A DNA stretch of 64,000 nt from Methanocorpusculum sp. (GTDB taxonomy: Archaea > Halobacteriota > Methanomicrobia > Methanomicrobiales > Methanocorpusculaceae): contig JAFQTT010000003.1 in NCBI GenBank assembly GCA_017408885.1, positions 248,001 to 312,000 of the forward strand. The letters run 5' to 3'. The translations under genes were made by a program, and so were the position numbers. The notes beneath the pieces are model-generated. The model ran no database searches. It had not been told where the DNA came from and saw only the letters and a program-made list of their open reading frames with translations. Positions 8,338-16,686 of the stretch are shown piece after piece (the stretch's first letter is position 1; each line of letters opens with the position of its first letter).

Positions 8338-8703
8338 CTATCTATTATCTAACAGCCCATCAATCAGAACACGCACCCTCTCCGCTTCCTCATCCCAACC
8401 CAGGTCACAAAGAGCCCGCCAGTAACCAATTGTTTCCTGAAGATTATGTGACTCACACTGCAGCCCACGTTCCAGAGATGCAGCAGCTGCTTCATGCTTT
8501 CCCTCCACACGATAAACCACAAATAGCCACAAATGGGAATTTGGAAGTGCAGGATTTACCCGCAAACCGCGAAGGAAACAGCGTTTAGCCTGCTCAACAC
8601 GTCCAAGCCAGAGAATACTCCGGCCTTTACCCCAGAGAAGATGATAAAGAAAATCTGAGTCTCTCAAACGCGGGAAATCAAAGAGGCAGGTCAAACCTTC
8701 CAA
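8338..8703 (-). CDS. TPR-like repeat protein (short, start uncertain)
   Basis: 121 aa of helical repeats. Segments such as GRVEQAKRCFLRGLRVNPALPNSHLWL and EGKHEAAAASLERGLQCES fit tetratricopeptide repeats. The best start is a TTG directly behind a G6 run, and the frame is open further upstream into the end of rpsB, so the gene may be truncated or use another start. No function can be assigned. Position between rpsB and the RiPP locus marks the right border of the AT-rich island. Confidence 0.55.
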   Translation of the reverse strand: MEGLTCLFDFPRLRDSDFLYHLLWGKGRSILWLGRVEQAKRCFLRGLRVNPALPNSHLWLFVVYRVEGKHEAAAASLERGLQCESHNLQETIGYWRALCDLGWDEEAERVRVLIDGLLDNR

Positions 8704-8768
8704 CCCCCCTTCACAAACACCAAATAAACTATTACAAAAAAAAGGATATGATTTTCCGAAAACCGAAC

Positions 8769-9377
8769 TTAGAGTTCAGCTTCGAAGTCTTCAACAGTCA
8801 GGGAAGAAACAATGCCCTTCTGCTTCATGATCTCTCTGGTTAAGAGGAAGTAGATCATGGAGAGTGCCTTGCGTCCCTTGTTGTTGGTCGGGATAACGAG
8901 ATCAACGTTGTTGGTCTGGTTGTTGATATCACAGAGTGCGATAACCGGGATGCCGCACTGGACAGCTTCAGTGATAACCTGAGAATCTCCGATTGGGTCG
9001 GTAACGATAACGACTTCCGGCTCAACGTACTTCGGGAGTTTCGGGTTGGTTAAGGTTCCCGGGATGAATCTGCCAACGTGGGAGATTGCACCAAGAGTGT
9101 CTGCGAACTTCTGTGCCGGGTACTGACCGTACTGACGGGAAGTGACAACGAAAATCTTTCCTGGCTCGTAGCGGGAAAGGAACTTTGCAACCTGCTTGAT
9201 ACGCTCGTCAGTCTTTCTGATGTCGATGATGTAAAGACCGTCGGAACGAACACGGTAGATGAAGTCCTTCATGTCATTGTCTTTCTGCTGGGTACCGATG
9301 TGGACACCTGCAGCAAGATATTCTTCTACAGATACTAATGGTTCAGTTAATTCAATTCCAAGTTCATTGTCGGCCAT
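8769..9377 (-). CDS. rpsB: 30S ribosomal protein S2
   Basis: 202 aa, small-subunit protein near the head-body junction. Typical S2 features: [39 protein letters not shown] and [12 protein letters not shown]. The start is taken as MADNELG, one base after the enolase stop and preceded by GAGGAG. The frame stays open six codons upstream into eno, but that start lacks support. Last conserved gene of the ribosomal/RNA polymerase operon before the accessory island. Confidence 0.96.
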   Translation of the reverse strand: MADNELGIELTEPLVSVEEYLAAGVHIGTQQKDNDMKDFIYRVRSDGLYIIDIRKTDERIKQVAKFLSRYEPGKIFVVTSRQYGQYPAQKFADTLGAISHVGRFIPGTLTNPKLPKYVEPEVVIVTDPIGDSQVITEAVQCGIPVIALCDINNQTNNVDLVIPTNNKGRKALSMIYFLLTREIMKQKGIVSSLTVEDFEAEL

Positions 9378-9378
9378 T

Positions 9379-10581
9379 TTAGAAATGCTCCTCAATTCTT
9401 ATAAGTTCATTTAATTTAGCGATGCGCTCGCCTCCGACGACACCGCACTTTAAGAAGCAGCACTCGAATGCAGTTCCTAAGTGTGCAATGGTGGCATCGG
9501 TTGTTTCACCTGATCTGTGGGACATGACAGTCTCGTAACCGCAGCGGTGTGCGAGGTCAATAGTCTCAAAGGTATCAGTCAGGGTACCAATCTGGTTCGG
9601 CTTGATTAAAACACAGTTGCCTGCGTTCATCTCAATACCCTGTGCCAGACGCTCAACGTTGGTGACAAACAGATCGTCTCCGCAGATGAGAGTATCGCGG
9701 TCCTTAACTTCGGCGGTGATAGCGGCAAAGCCTTCGAAGTCTTCTTCCTGAATCGGGTCTTCGACGTAAATCAGGTTGTAGTCATCGATGAGCTCTGCAA
9801 TATACGCAATCTGCTCCTCAGTTGTACGCTCTGCGTTCTTATAGACATACCGCTGTTTCTCTGCATCCCACATCTCGGAAGAGGCAACATCAAGACCCAT
9901 GCGGACCTCGATTCCAGTCTCATCAAAGACCTTGTCAGTTGCTTCTTTTACGATTTCGAAGGCTTCAAGGTCGGAAATCTTCGGTGCCCATCCTCCTTCG
10001 TCGCCTTTGCCGCATCCCTTGCCGCGCGCAACAAGAATCTCTTTGATGCGCTTGTGGACAAGAGCGTTGGTAAAGACTGCTTCAGATGCGTTTCCAGCGC
10101 CGGTCGGGACAATCAGGAACTCCTGAATGTCGGTTGCATCAACTGCGTGTGCACCACCGCCGATAACGTTTCCGAGCGGAAGCGGAGTCTGGTGCTGAAC
10201 GAAAGCCCCTCCAAGGTACTGGAAGAGTTCCATTCCCTGTGCGGATGCTGCTGCCTTTGCGTTTGCAAGGGAGAGAGCAACAGCCACGTTTGCACCGATA
10301 CCGGAGAGGTTCTCGGTTCCGTCGATTTCGTGAAGGACGTAGTCGAAGCCTCTCTGGTCAGCTGCATCAAGTTCGATGAGCTGCGGGATGAGAGTCTTTC
10401 TTGCGTCTTCGATTGCCTCGTCACACGGGCGGACGTGGGCTTCGTAAATTCCGGTAGATGCACCGCTTGGGGCACATGCACGGCCGAAGCCGCCGGAAAC
10501 GGTGGTAATCTCTGCCTCAACAGTCGGATTGCCGCGGGAGTCGACAATCATACGGAGAAGAATATCTGCAATCTCAGTCAT
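9379..10581 (-). CDS. eno: Enolase
   Basis: Interconverts 2-phosphoglycerate and phosphoenolpyruvate. 400 aa. Landmarks in order: [11 protein letters not shown], the catalytic loop [15 protein letters not shown], metal ligands in [22 protein letters not shown] and GDDLFVTN, the lysine in [10 protein letters not shown] and SHRSGETTD. It sits inside the information-processing operon between rpoK and rpsB, an arrangement common in Euryarchaeota, with a 1-base gap to rpsB. Confidence 0.98.
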   Translation of the reverse strand: MTEIADILLRMIVDSRGNPTVEAEITTVSGGFGRACAPSGASTGIYEAHVRPCDEAIEDARKTLIPQLIELDAADQRGFDYVLHEIDGTENLSGIGANVAVALSLANAKAAASAQGMELFQYLGGAFVQHQTPLPLGNVIGGGAHAVDATDIQEFLIVPTGAGNASEAVFTNALVHKRIKEILVARGKGCGKGDEGGWAPKISDLEAFEIVKEATDKVFDETGIEVRMGLDVASSEMWDAEKQRYVYKNAERTTEEQIAYIAELIDDYNLIYVEDPIQEEDFEGFAAITAEVKDRDTLICGDDLFVTNVERLAQGIEMNAGNCVLIKPNQIGTLTDTFETIDLAHRCGYETVMSHRSGETTDATIAHLGTAFECCFLKCGVVGGERIAKLNELIRIEEHF

Positions 10582-10779
10582 TTAAAGATCCTCAACAACG
10601 TTACCGAACTGTCTTCTGACAGTGATTGGGACACGGTTCTCATCGAATTCCACAAGAGCGATGTCAAGCGGATCGATTTTTGCAGTGCGGACAAGGACAG
10701 GAGCTCCCATCGAAATCTGCAAAGCACGTGCTCCGACAATTCTGGCACGTTCATAACGAGTATAACTAGTAGCTGTCAT
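10582..10779 (-). CDS. rpoK: DNA-directed RNA polymerase subunit K
   Basis: 65 aa, Rpb6/omega homologue that stabilises polymerase assembly. It has the family core [24 protein letters not shown] and the terminal IPITVRRQF. It abuts eno with no spacing and lies downstream of tRNA-Pro. Confidence 0.96.
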   Translation of the reverse strand: MTATSYTRYERARIVGARALQISMGAPVLVRTAKIDPLDIALVEFDENRVPITVRRQFGNVVEDL

Positions 10780-10816
10780 TATAGAAAATCACATCCATGA
10801 ATCAGGGAGAAAAAAA

Positions 10817-10891
10817 TGGGGCCGCTGAGATTCGAACTCAGGTCACTACGTCCCGAACGTAATAGGATGGTCCAGGCTACCCTACGGCCCC
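10817..10891 (-). tRNA. tRNA-Pro (CGG)
   Basis: 75-nt cloverleaf on the minus strand. Acceptor GGGGCCG pairs with CGGCCCC plus A73, the T arm contains GTTCGAATC, and the anticodon loop TTCGGGA gives CGG. No intron and no encoded CCA. Embedded between rpoN and rpoK in the operon. Confidence 0.95.
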
Positions 10892-10906
10892 GCTCATTCT
10901 CATGCT

Positions 10907-11095
10907 TCACGTGTAGGGGTACAACTCATCAACAGTCTCTTTGTGAGACAGAAGCATTCTTCTGCAGCAGTAACGGTCTAATCCAAGTGAATCAAGGACA
11001 TCTTTCGGGTCCTCACCGGCTGCTGTTCTCTGTTGATATTCTTCCCAGTATGTGGAAACAACTTTCCCACATGTGAAACATCGAACTGGTATCAT
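10907..11095 (-). CDS. rpoN: DNA-directed RNA polymerase subunit N
   Basis: 62 aa, Rpb10 homologue. It has the atypical zinc-binding pattern: [11 protein letters not shown] at the N-terminus and the adjacent Cys pair in [15 protein letters not shown]. Essential small subunit that links RpoD and RpoL to the core. In the operon between rpsI and tRNA-Pro. Confidence 0.97.
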   Translation of the reverse strand: MIPVRCFTCGKVVSTYWEEYQQRTAAGEDPKDVLDSLGLDRYCCRRMLLSHKETVDELYPYT

Positions 11096-11169
11096 AAGTT
11101 ATCTTTGTGTCCTTATTAAAGTTTCGAATTGGAGGGAGGTTTCCCCCCAATATATTCGACCTTCGGTAC

Positions 11170-11568
11170 TTAACGGTAGGATTTCTGGAAGCGCGCACGT
11201 GCTCCACGGCCGTGTGGCTTCTTCATTTCCTTCTGACGGGAGTCGTTGACAAGGAGAGTTCTGTCGTAGGACAGGTAGACTTCCTTAATCTTCGGGTCGT
11301 TGGTCCAGCCAAGGATTCCGCGACCAAGTGCAGTGCGGACTGCCTCTGCCTGGCCCATGACTCCTCCGCCGGAGACTTCGATGTCAACATCGACGTTGTC
11401 GATTGCTCCCGGAGCGAGTGCAATTGCCTCGGAGATCTTCATTCTGATGATCTCGTTGGAGTAAACCTCTAATGGTACGGAGTTGATACGAACTCTGCCC
11501 TTGCCCTCGCGGAAGGTTGCGCGTGCAATAGCGGTCTTTCTCTTTCCACTGGTGTTAATTACTTTCAT
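11170..11568 (-). CDS. rpsI: 30S ribosomal protein S9
   Basis: 132 aa. [12 protein letters not shown] at the N-terminus and the basic C-terminal tail ending RARFQKSYR, which reaches the decoding site, identify S9. The central [19 protein letters not shown] is typical. Pairs with L13 upstream, as in most genomes. Confidence 0.97.
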   Translation of the reverse strand: MKVINTSGKRKTAIARATFREGKGRVRINSVPLEVYSNEIIRMKISEAIALAPGAIDNVDVDIEVSGGGVMGQAEAVRTALGRGILGWTNDPKIKEVYLSYDRTLLVNDSRQKEMKKPHGRGARARFQKSYR

Positions 11569-11584
11569 GTTTCATTCACCTGTT

Positions 11585-12007
11585 TTAGAACTTTGCTCCA
11601 AGGTTCTTGCTGATCTCGCCGACTGCAACATAGCGTGCACCGGAAAGTCTGTCGCGGTGTGCGTCTGCAAGGACTTCTGCTTCTGCGTCTTTGAACTCGT
11701 ACGGAACGCCGACGTATGCCTTGACACGGCGGAAAGCTGCTGCTCCCGGGCGGGTCTTGTATGGAAGCATACCGCGGATGGTGCGCTTCACAAGCTGGTC
11801 TGGGCGTCTCGGGTAGAACGGACCGCCTTCGACGGATCCGCGTACGCGCTTGACGTAGTATTCGTTTAAGACCATTGCACGGTTTCCGGAAACGATTGCT
11901 TTCTCAGCGTTGATGATTGCAATCTCTTCACCTGCAAGTACGCGGGTGGCAACGATACTGGAGAGTCTTCCAAGAAGAAGGTTTTCTGCATCAATAACGG
12001 TAACCAT
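11585..12007 (-). CDS. rplM: 50S ribosomal protein L13
   Basis: 140 aa. Archaeal L13 features: VIDAENLLLGRLSSIVATRVL, IINAEKAIVSGN and IRGMLPYKTRPGAAAFRRVKAYVGVP. It sits between L18e and S9 with short spacers (6 and 16 bases). Confidence 0.97.
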   Translation of the reverse strand: MVTVIDAENLLLGRLSSIVATRVLAGEEIAIINAEKAIVSGNRAMVLNEYYVKRVRGSVEGGPFYPRRPDQLVKRTIRGMLPYKTRPGAAAFRRVKAYVGVPYEFKDAEAEVLADAHRDRLSGARYVAVGEISKNLGAKF

Positions 12008-12013
12008 TTCAAT

Positions 12014-12367
12014 TCACCTCAGAATTCTTACACGGCTTCCCTTCGGATTTGCTGCAACGAGCTCTTCAATGGTCATGCAGGTTCCGTTTGCCTCGGTGAT
12101 TTTCTCGCGTGCTGCATCGGAGAAGTTTAATGCTGCAACTTTGACAGCTGCACCAATGGTTCCTGCGGCAAGGACTTTGCCCGGAACGATGATGATTTCG
12201 TTCTCGTTTGCGTAGCGGTTGATCTTACTGACATTTACTTCTGCGTGGTTCTTGCTGGAGGTCTCAAGACGTCCTGCAATCTCGCGCCAGATGTTTGCCT
12301 CGTTCTCTCTAGATGCGCGTTTAAGCATCATGATTAAGGATTCGAGGCGGGGGTTGGATTTATTCAT
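12014..12367 (-). CDS. rpl18e: 50S ribosomal protein L18e
   Basis: 117 aa archaeal/eukaryotic-type protein related in fold to L15. Typical segments: SNPRLESLIMMLKRASRENEANIW, VNVSKINRYA and VPGKVLAAGTI. Abuts rpoD without spacing. Confidence 0.96.
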   Translation of the reverse strand: MNKSNPRLESLIMMLKRASRENEANIWREIAGRLETSSKNHAEVNVSKINRYANENEIIIVPGKVLAAGTIGAAVKVAALNFSDAAREKITEANGTCMTIEELVAANPKGSRVRILR

Positions 12368-13195
12368 TTACAGTCCCTCCTGTAATGCATCAATTAAGTC
12401 TGTGGATACTGATTTGATATGCAGCAGTGCACGTTCGATGATTTCTTTTACCGGCAGTGAGCCGTCGCTTTCTACAACAAAGATGAATCTGGTGGAATCT
12501 GCATCGATCTTGATTGCGGATTCGTCTCCGATTTCACTGTCCATGCATGCGGTCTCACAGAGACGGCACATCGAACAGTCCTTTTCTTTGCTCTCACCGT
12601 TTACAACACGGATGGATACTTTGCCGTCGGCAATTTCCAGAACTTCGCGTGGACACTCGGATACGCATTTTCCGCAGCCGTCGCATTTCTCGGAGATGGT
12701 AATAACCGGGAATTCTTTGTAGCCGCATGCGAGAGTCGGTTCCCACTTTGCGTGTTCTTTTCCGTAGTTGACTTCAGCAGTTGCTTCCAGAACAACCTTC
12801 TGTCCTTCCCAAAGTTTGATGATTGGGATATTGTCGAGGACTGGAACGGTCTTTGGATCCATAGATACAAGATCTCCGGAAGTAACCATCTTCGGGCCTT
12901 CAGCGCTCAGGGTGAAGGTAACCGTACATCCAGGGCATCCAGCGCCGCCGCAGGAGCAGTCTGCTCTTGGGGTGTACTGGGACAGGTCGGTCTTGATTGG
13001 AATCATACCGAGTCTGTGTGCGAGAATCTCATCAAAGAGAACGCTGGTGTTGTCGTAGATACGGATGTCTTCGATTGCGAGAGTTGGAACCTCTCCAATC
13101 ATTGAGCGACGAAGGGCGTTAGCGAATGCAGGCGTCGCTCCGTGGATAGTGAAACGTGCGACAGAGTCATCGAGCCTGCTGAATACCAGATCCAT
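12368..13195 (-). CDS. rpoD: DNA-directed RNA polymerase subunit D with ferredoxin-like domain
   Basis: 275 aa, alpha/Rpb3 homologue. The N-terminal dimerisation part includes GATPAFANALRRSMIGEVPTLAI and HRLGMIPIKTD. A Cys-rich insertion (CSCGGAGCPGC, residues 80-90) follows. Residues about 165-225 hold two complete four-Cys iron-sulfur motifs: Cys171, 174, 177, 181 and Cys207, 210, 213, 217. Some archaeal RpoD subunits have lost these clusters; here both sets are intact, suggesting redox-sensitive assembly of the D-L subcomplex. Confidence 0.97.
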   Translation of the reverse strand: MDLVFSRLDDSVARFTIHGATPAFANALRRSMIGEVPTLAIEDIRIYDNTSVLFDEILAHRLGMIPIKTDLSQYTPRADCSCGGAGCPGCTVTFTLSAEGPKMVTSGDLVSMDPKTVPVLDNIPIIKLWEGQKVVLEATAEVNYGKEHAKWEPTLACGYKEFPVITISEKCDGCGKCVSECPREVLEIADGKVSIRVVNGESKEKDCSMCRLCETACMDSEIGDESAIKIDADSTRFIFVVESDGSLPVKEIIERALLHIKSVSTDLIDALQEGL

Positions 13196-13591
13196 TCAGA
13201 CTCTCCTGCCTCTTCTTCCGCCCTTGACACGAATGGAGTCGTGCGGTACGGGAGTCACGTCTTCAATTCTTCCGATACGGATTCCGGCACGGGAGAGTGC
13301 ACGGATTGCTGCCTGTGCTCCTGGTCCCGGAGAGCGCTGTCTGCCGTTTCCTGGTGCGCGAACACGGATGTGAAGGCCGGTAATTCCTTTGTCTTTTGCT
13401 GCCTGTGCAATGTTGATTGCCATCTGCATTGCTGCGTACGGCGAGGATTCATTGCGTGCCTGCTTAACGACCATTCCACCGCTGGATTTGCAGATGGTCT
13501 CTGCACCGGATAAGTCGGTGACGGTGATGATGGTGTTGTTGAACGAGGCGAAGATGTGGGCAATGCCCCATTTTTCAGCTGCTTCTGCCAT
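13196..13591 (-). CDS. rpsK: 30S ribosomal protein S11
   Basis: 131 aa. S11 signatures: [24 protein letters not shown], the [13 protein letters not shown]-like stretch (here [29 protein letters not shown]) and the basic C-terminus GGRRGRRV. Abuts rpoD. Confidence 0.97.
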   Translation of the reverse strand: MAEAAEKWGIAHIFASFNNTIITVTDLSGAETICKSSGGMVVKQARNESSPYAAMQMAINIAQAAKDKGITGLHIRVRAPGNGRQRSPGPGAQAAIRALSRAGIRIGRIEDVTPVPHDSIRVKGGRRGRRV

Positions 13592-13593
13592 GG

Positions 13594-14139
13594 TTATGCC
13601 CTCTGGTTCATGATACGCTGGCGCTCACCGTTTGCTTCATCAACAAACGAGGAGGTTGCGTAGTATGCGATGTTTGCTTCTTCGGAAACAGTGACCATGT
13701 AGCTTGGGACACTGACACGCTTGCCGTTGATTGCAATGTGTCCGTGAGTGATAAGCTGACGTGCCTGTTTCATGCTGCGTGCAAGACCCTTGCGGTAAAC
13801 GACGGTCTGAAGGCGGCGTTCTAAGATGTCCTCAACCTTTAAACTGAGAATGTCATCCATTCCAGCGGTTGCTCCGACGATGCCGTAGCGCTGAAGGGTG
13901 CCGAGAAGCTCCTCACGGCGTGCGACAGTCTTCGGGGTTTCACCCATAGAGGAAGTCATTGCGAGAACTTCACGTGCTCCTCCACGGTGCTTTCTTAAAA
14001 CTTCAGTTGCTCTCCAGATTTCGCGTTTGTTACGAAGTCCATAGTTGATTGCAAGGACGCGCTCAGTCTCGATACGTGCTTTTTCAAAGCGGCGTTTTGG
14101 AGATGAGTACTGTTTAGTGTTCTTTCCTGGGTATCCCAT
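13594..14139 (-). CDS. rpsD: 30S ribosomal protein S4
   Basis: 181 aa archaeal S4. The start [20 protein letters not shown] is characteristic. An S4 RNA-binding domain lies at about residues 100-165 ([43 protein letters not shown]). Two bases from rpsK. Confidence 0.97.
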   Translation of the reverse strand: MGYPGKNTKQYSSPKRRFEKARIETERVLAINYGLRNKREIWRATEVLRKHRGGAREVLAMTSSMGETPKTVARREELLGTLQRYGIVGATAGMDDILSLKVEDILERRLQTVVYRKGLARSMKQARQLITHGHIAINGKRVSVPSYMVTVSEEANIAYYATSSFVDEANGERQRIMNQRA

Positions 14140-14154
14140 TTTTACTCACCTTAA

Positions 14155-14607
14155 TTACTTCTTTCTCTTGGAAACGCCGACGATCTTACCGAATCTGCCG
14201 GTAGATTTAGTGCACTGTCCACGGACTTTTAAGCCGTTCTCATGACGAACACCACGGTAGCACCGCATTTTCTTCATGAGGTTGATGTCATCTTCCTTTG
14301 CGAGTGCAAGGTCGCTGCCATAGAGGTGTTTCTTTTCACCAGTGTACACATCTACGGGGCGGTTGACCATCCATTTTGGTACAGTTGCGGCATATGCAAG
14401 AACCTGTTCTTCGAGTGCTGCGACCTGCTCATCTTCTAAGAGACCTGCGATTGCATGGGTGTCAACACCTGCACGGCGGGAGATGATAAGTGCTGCGTGA
14501 AGACCGATTCCCTTAATACCGGTCAGCGCAAGCTGAACAGGCTGGGTACCGTCCAGATCAGTGTTAATGATCCGCACAAAATATTTTAATTCTGACTCTT
14601 CAACCAT
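14155..14607 (-). CDS. rpsM: 30S ribosomal protein S13
   Basis: 150 aa. Contains the helix-two-turn-helix core (GIKGIGLHAALIISRRAGVD), the RCYRGVRHENGLKVRGQCTKS segment, and ends in a basic GVSKRKK. First ribosomal gene of the long minus-strand operon S13-S4-S11-rpoD-L18e-L13-S9-rpoN-tRNA-Pro-rpoK-eno-S2. A TATA-like TTTTAAAC region lies upstream. Confidence 0.97.
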   Translation of the reverse strand: MVEESELKYFVRIINTDLDGTQPVQLALTGIKGIGLHAALIISRRAGVDTHAIAGLLEDEQVAALEEQVLAYAATVPKWMVNRPVDVYTGEKKHLYGSDLALAKEDDINLMKKMRCYRGVRHENGLKVRGQCTKSTGRFGKIVGVSKRKK

Positions 14608-14722
14608 TGTTTTACCTCTCTGTTGTGAGAGTGGGACGTCTTATTTCATACGTTCCTGAAGTTACACATTAATCCGTTTAAAACGAATGCAGTGCCGGGG
14701 TGTGGTTATGCGTGAAAATAAG

Positions 14723-14807
14723 CGCAGACGGAGGGATTTGAACCCCCGAGTCCCAGAGGGACACAGGGTTAGCAACCCTGCGCCATACCAGGCTTGGCTA
14801 CATCTGC
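14723..14807 (-). tRNA. tRNA-Ser (GCU)
   Basis: 85-nt class II tRNA on the minus strand. Acceptor GCAGATG pairs with CGTCTGC and G73. The anticodon loop TTGCTAA gives GCT. The long variable arm between the anticodon and T arms is typical of serine tRNA. T arm GTTCAAATC. Lies between rpsM and rpoL. Confidence 0.93.
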
Positions 14808-14967
14808 TACAGATAATTCCGCATCATAACTCTTCTTTCGAAGAGGTGACACTCGCAGTATCTTTCGAGTACTGCTCCACTAAACTGAGTGCTCTATTAT
14901 ATTAGCCCTCAGACATAATAATACTTTGGGCAGTATTCCCCACACTGGAGATAATTCACCATAGCAG

Positions 14968-15014
14968 GAAACCCGCAATAAATATAGGTTTAGAGCAGCA
15001 AATAATACTACACA
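14968..15014 (+). promoter_or_regulatory. rpoL promoter
   Basis: AATAAATATA at about 14976-14985 is a good archaeal TATA box. With the usual spacing of about 25 bases, transcription would begin a few bases before the rpoL ATG at 15015, implying a nearly leaderless mRNA. Confidence 0.55.
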
Positions 15015-15287
15015 ATGAAGCTGAAGATTATTGAGCTTGAAAAGGAAAAAATACAGCTCGTCCTTGAAGGTGAAGGACACACCTTCGTAAACGCACTTGT
15101 CGAAGAGCTTCTCTTAGACGAGGAAGTGGATGTAGCAAAATACGTTATCGAGTTCCAGTTCTCCGACCCGGAGATGCTTGTTACCATGAAGCAGGGTGCA
15201 AAGAAGGATGCAGCAACCGCAATCCTTGAAGCAGCAAAGCGCATCAACGCACGCTGCGACGACCTTCTCTCCTGCCTGAAAAACTAA
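15015..15287 (+). CDS. rpoL: DNA-directed RNA polymerase subunit L
   Basis: 90 aa, Rpb11 homologue that dimerises with RpoD. Core LEGEGHTFVNALVEELLLDEEVDVAKYVIEFQFSDPEMLV matches the family. Stand-alone gene with its own promoter, tail-to-tail with dnaG. Confidence 0.95.
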   Translation: MKLKIIELEKEKIQLVLEGEGHTFVNALVEELLLDEEVDVAKYVIEFQFSDPEMLVTMKQGAKKDAATAILEAAKRINARCDDLLSCLKN

Positions 15288-15322
15288 TCCGCAAAATCAG
15301 CGGACACAAATATTTTCTTTTT
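15288..15322 (+). terminator. rpoL terminator
   Basis: TCCGC (15288-15292) and GCGGA (15300-15304) form a short stem. T-rich sequence follows at 15310-15322, consistent with archaeal oligo-T termination. Confidence 0.5.
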
Positions 15323-15331
15323 TCAAAAAAA

Positions 15332-16570
15332 TTAGAGTGGAATCAGTCTGATTCCTGCCGGTCTGTGAACAATACCTGTAAATTCACGGGCTGCGATATA
15401 CTTCAGACCTTTTTTGTAGGCAGAATCCACCAGCTTCTGCCCGCAGGAAGCATCCATAATAATTCCTGCGGCATCAGAGTCCAGTTTTGGAAGAATATCC
15501 TCGAGCTCCTTTATTGTATAATCCCCAAGAATTACTGCATCAGAGTTCAGAACACGTGCACGCCCAGTCCCCTTCATATAATCAGCATGTCCTTCGACAG
15601 AAGAGATTGCCTCTCTTGGCTCAGGTTTTTCTTCGGCTGCTAATACTTCTGCTTCCTGCACTGCTGGTGAAGCCTGGGATGCAGGCTCTGCTTCATCTTC
15701 GGGTGCTGTAATTTCAAAAACCAAATCAGAGAGAGGTTCATTTCTTGCAACCTGTGCGCGGACAACATCAGCAGGTACTTTGTTTCGAAGAGATTTGATA
15801 ATCTCTTTTCTAGTCATGTCCTCCACACTTCTTCCGCGCGGGGAAAAAGCAACAAAGTCAACATCTGCAACCTGCAAAAGCTCTTTTAAGATTAAATCTC
15901 CTCCGCGGTCTCCGTCAACAAACACAGTTGTGTTCTTCTTACGCGAAAGTTCGGCCACAATCTCCGGGACTTTGGTTCCCTCGACAGCCACAGTATTCTT
16001 GATTCCGCAGCGGAGAAGATTCAACACATCAGCTCTTCCTTCGAGAATAATAATTGCGTCAGACTCAAGAACCGTAGGACCGGCCGGCAGACGGTCATCT
16101 CCGATAGCTGTGATTTTAACAACCCGGCTTGCCTCGCGGACTTCTGCTAAGATTTCATTCGTCGAAAGACCAACCTCATCAAAGGACTCCATCAAAAGCT
16201 CCTTTGCACGGTCGACAATCTTTCGGCGCTTAATTGCCCGAAGATCCTCGATACCCTCAACACTGATGCGGGAAACACAAGGACCGATTCTCTCAATGGT
16301 CTCAAGAGCCGCAGCCAGAATCGCTGTTTCAGCACGGTCAAGTGATGAAGCGATATACAAATCTCCAGAAGTCTTTCCGTGTTTGGAAGTAAGCGTTACA
16401 TCAATTCTTCCAACTCTTCCGCTTCGCTGAAGATCACGCAAATCCATATCTTCGCCCAAGAGCCCTTCGGTCTGTCCGAAGATTGCGCCGACTACGTCGG
16501 TTTTTTCAACCACCCCCTCTGCTTCGATTTTAATGTGAATGAGATACTTGGTAGTGTCAGATAAGTACAT
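15332..16570 (-). CDS. dnaG: Archaeal DnaG-type primase
   Basis: 412 aa. The archaeal DnaG N-terminal domain (DTTKYLIHIKIEAEGVVEKTDVVGAIFGQTEGLLG) is followed by a TOPRIM domain with the catalytic Glu in IILEGRADVLNLL and the acidic pair in FVDGDRGGDLI. A Glu/Ala-rich linker (about 275-320) separates a C-terminal part. Archaeal DnaG associates with the exosome, where it promotes A-rich RNA degradation, and has been reported to have primase activity. Confidence 0.95.
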   Translation of the reverse strand: MYLSDTTKYLIHIKIEAEGVVEKTDVVGAIFGQTEGLLGEDMDLRDLQRSGRVGRIDVTLTSKHGKTSGDLYIASSLDRAETAILAAALETIERIGPCVSRISVEGIEDLRAIKRRKIVDRAKELLMESFDEVGLSTNEILAEVREASRVVKITAIGDDRLPAGPTVLESDAIIILEGRADVLNLLRCGIKNTVAVEGTKVPEIVAELSRKKNTTVFVDGDRGGDLILKELLQVADVDFVAFSPRGRSVEDMTRKEIIKSLRNKVPADVVRAQVARNEPLSDLVFEITAPEDEAEPASQASPAVQEAEVLAAEEKPEPREAISSVEGHADYMKGTGRARVLNSDAVILGDYTIKELEDILPKLDSDAAGIIMDASCGQKLVDSAYKKGLKYIAAREFTGIVHRPAGIRLIPL

Positions 16571-16686
16571 GTGATAAGTCTCCTATGGAATTTGTGAATG
16601 AATAATGAATCCATAGATGAGGTTATGTTGGTGTTCAAGGTACATTAGGGTTCTTTAAAAGACAGGCAAAAATAGAGGGGCAAAAT

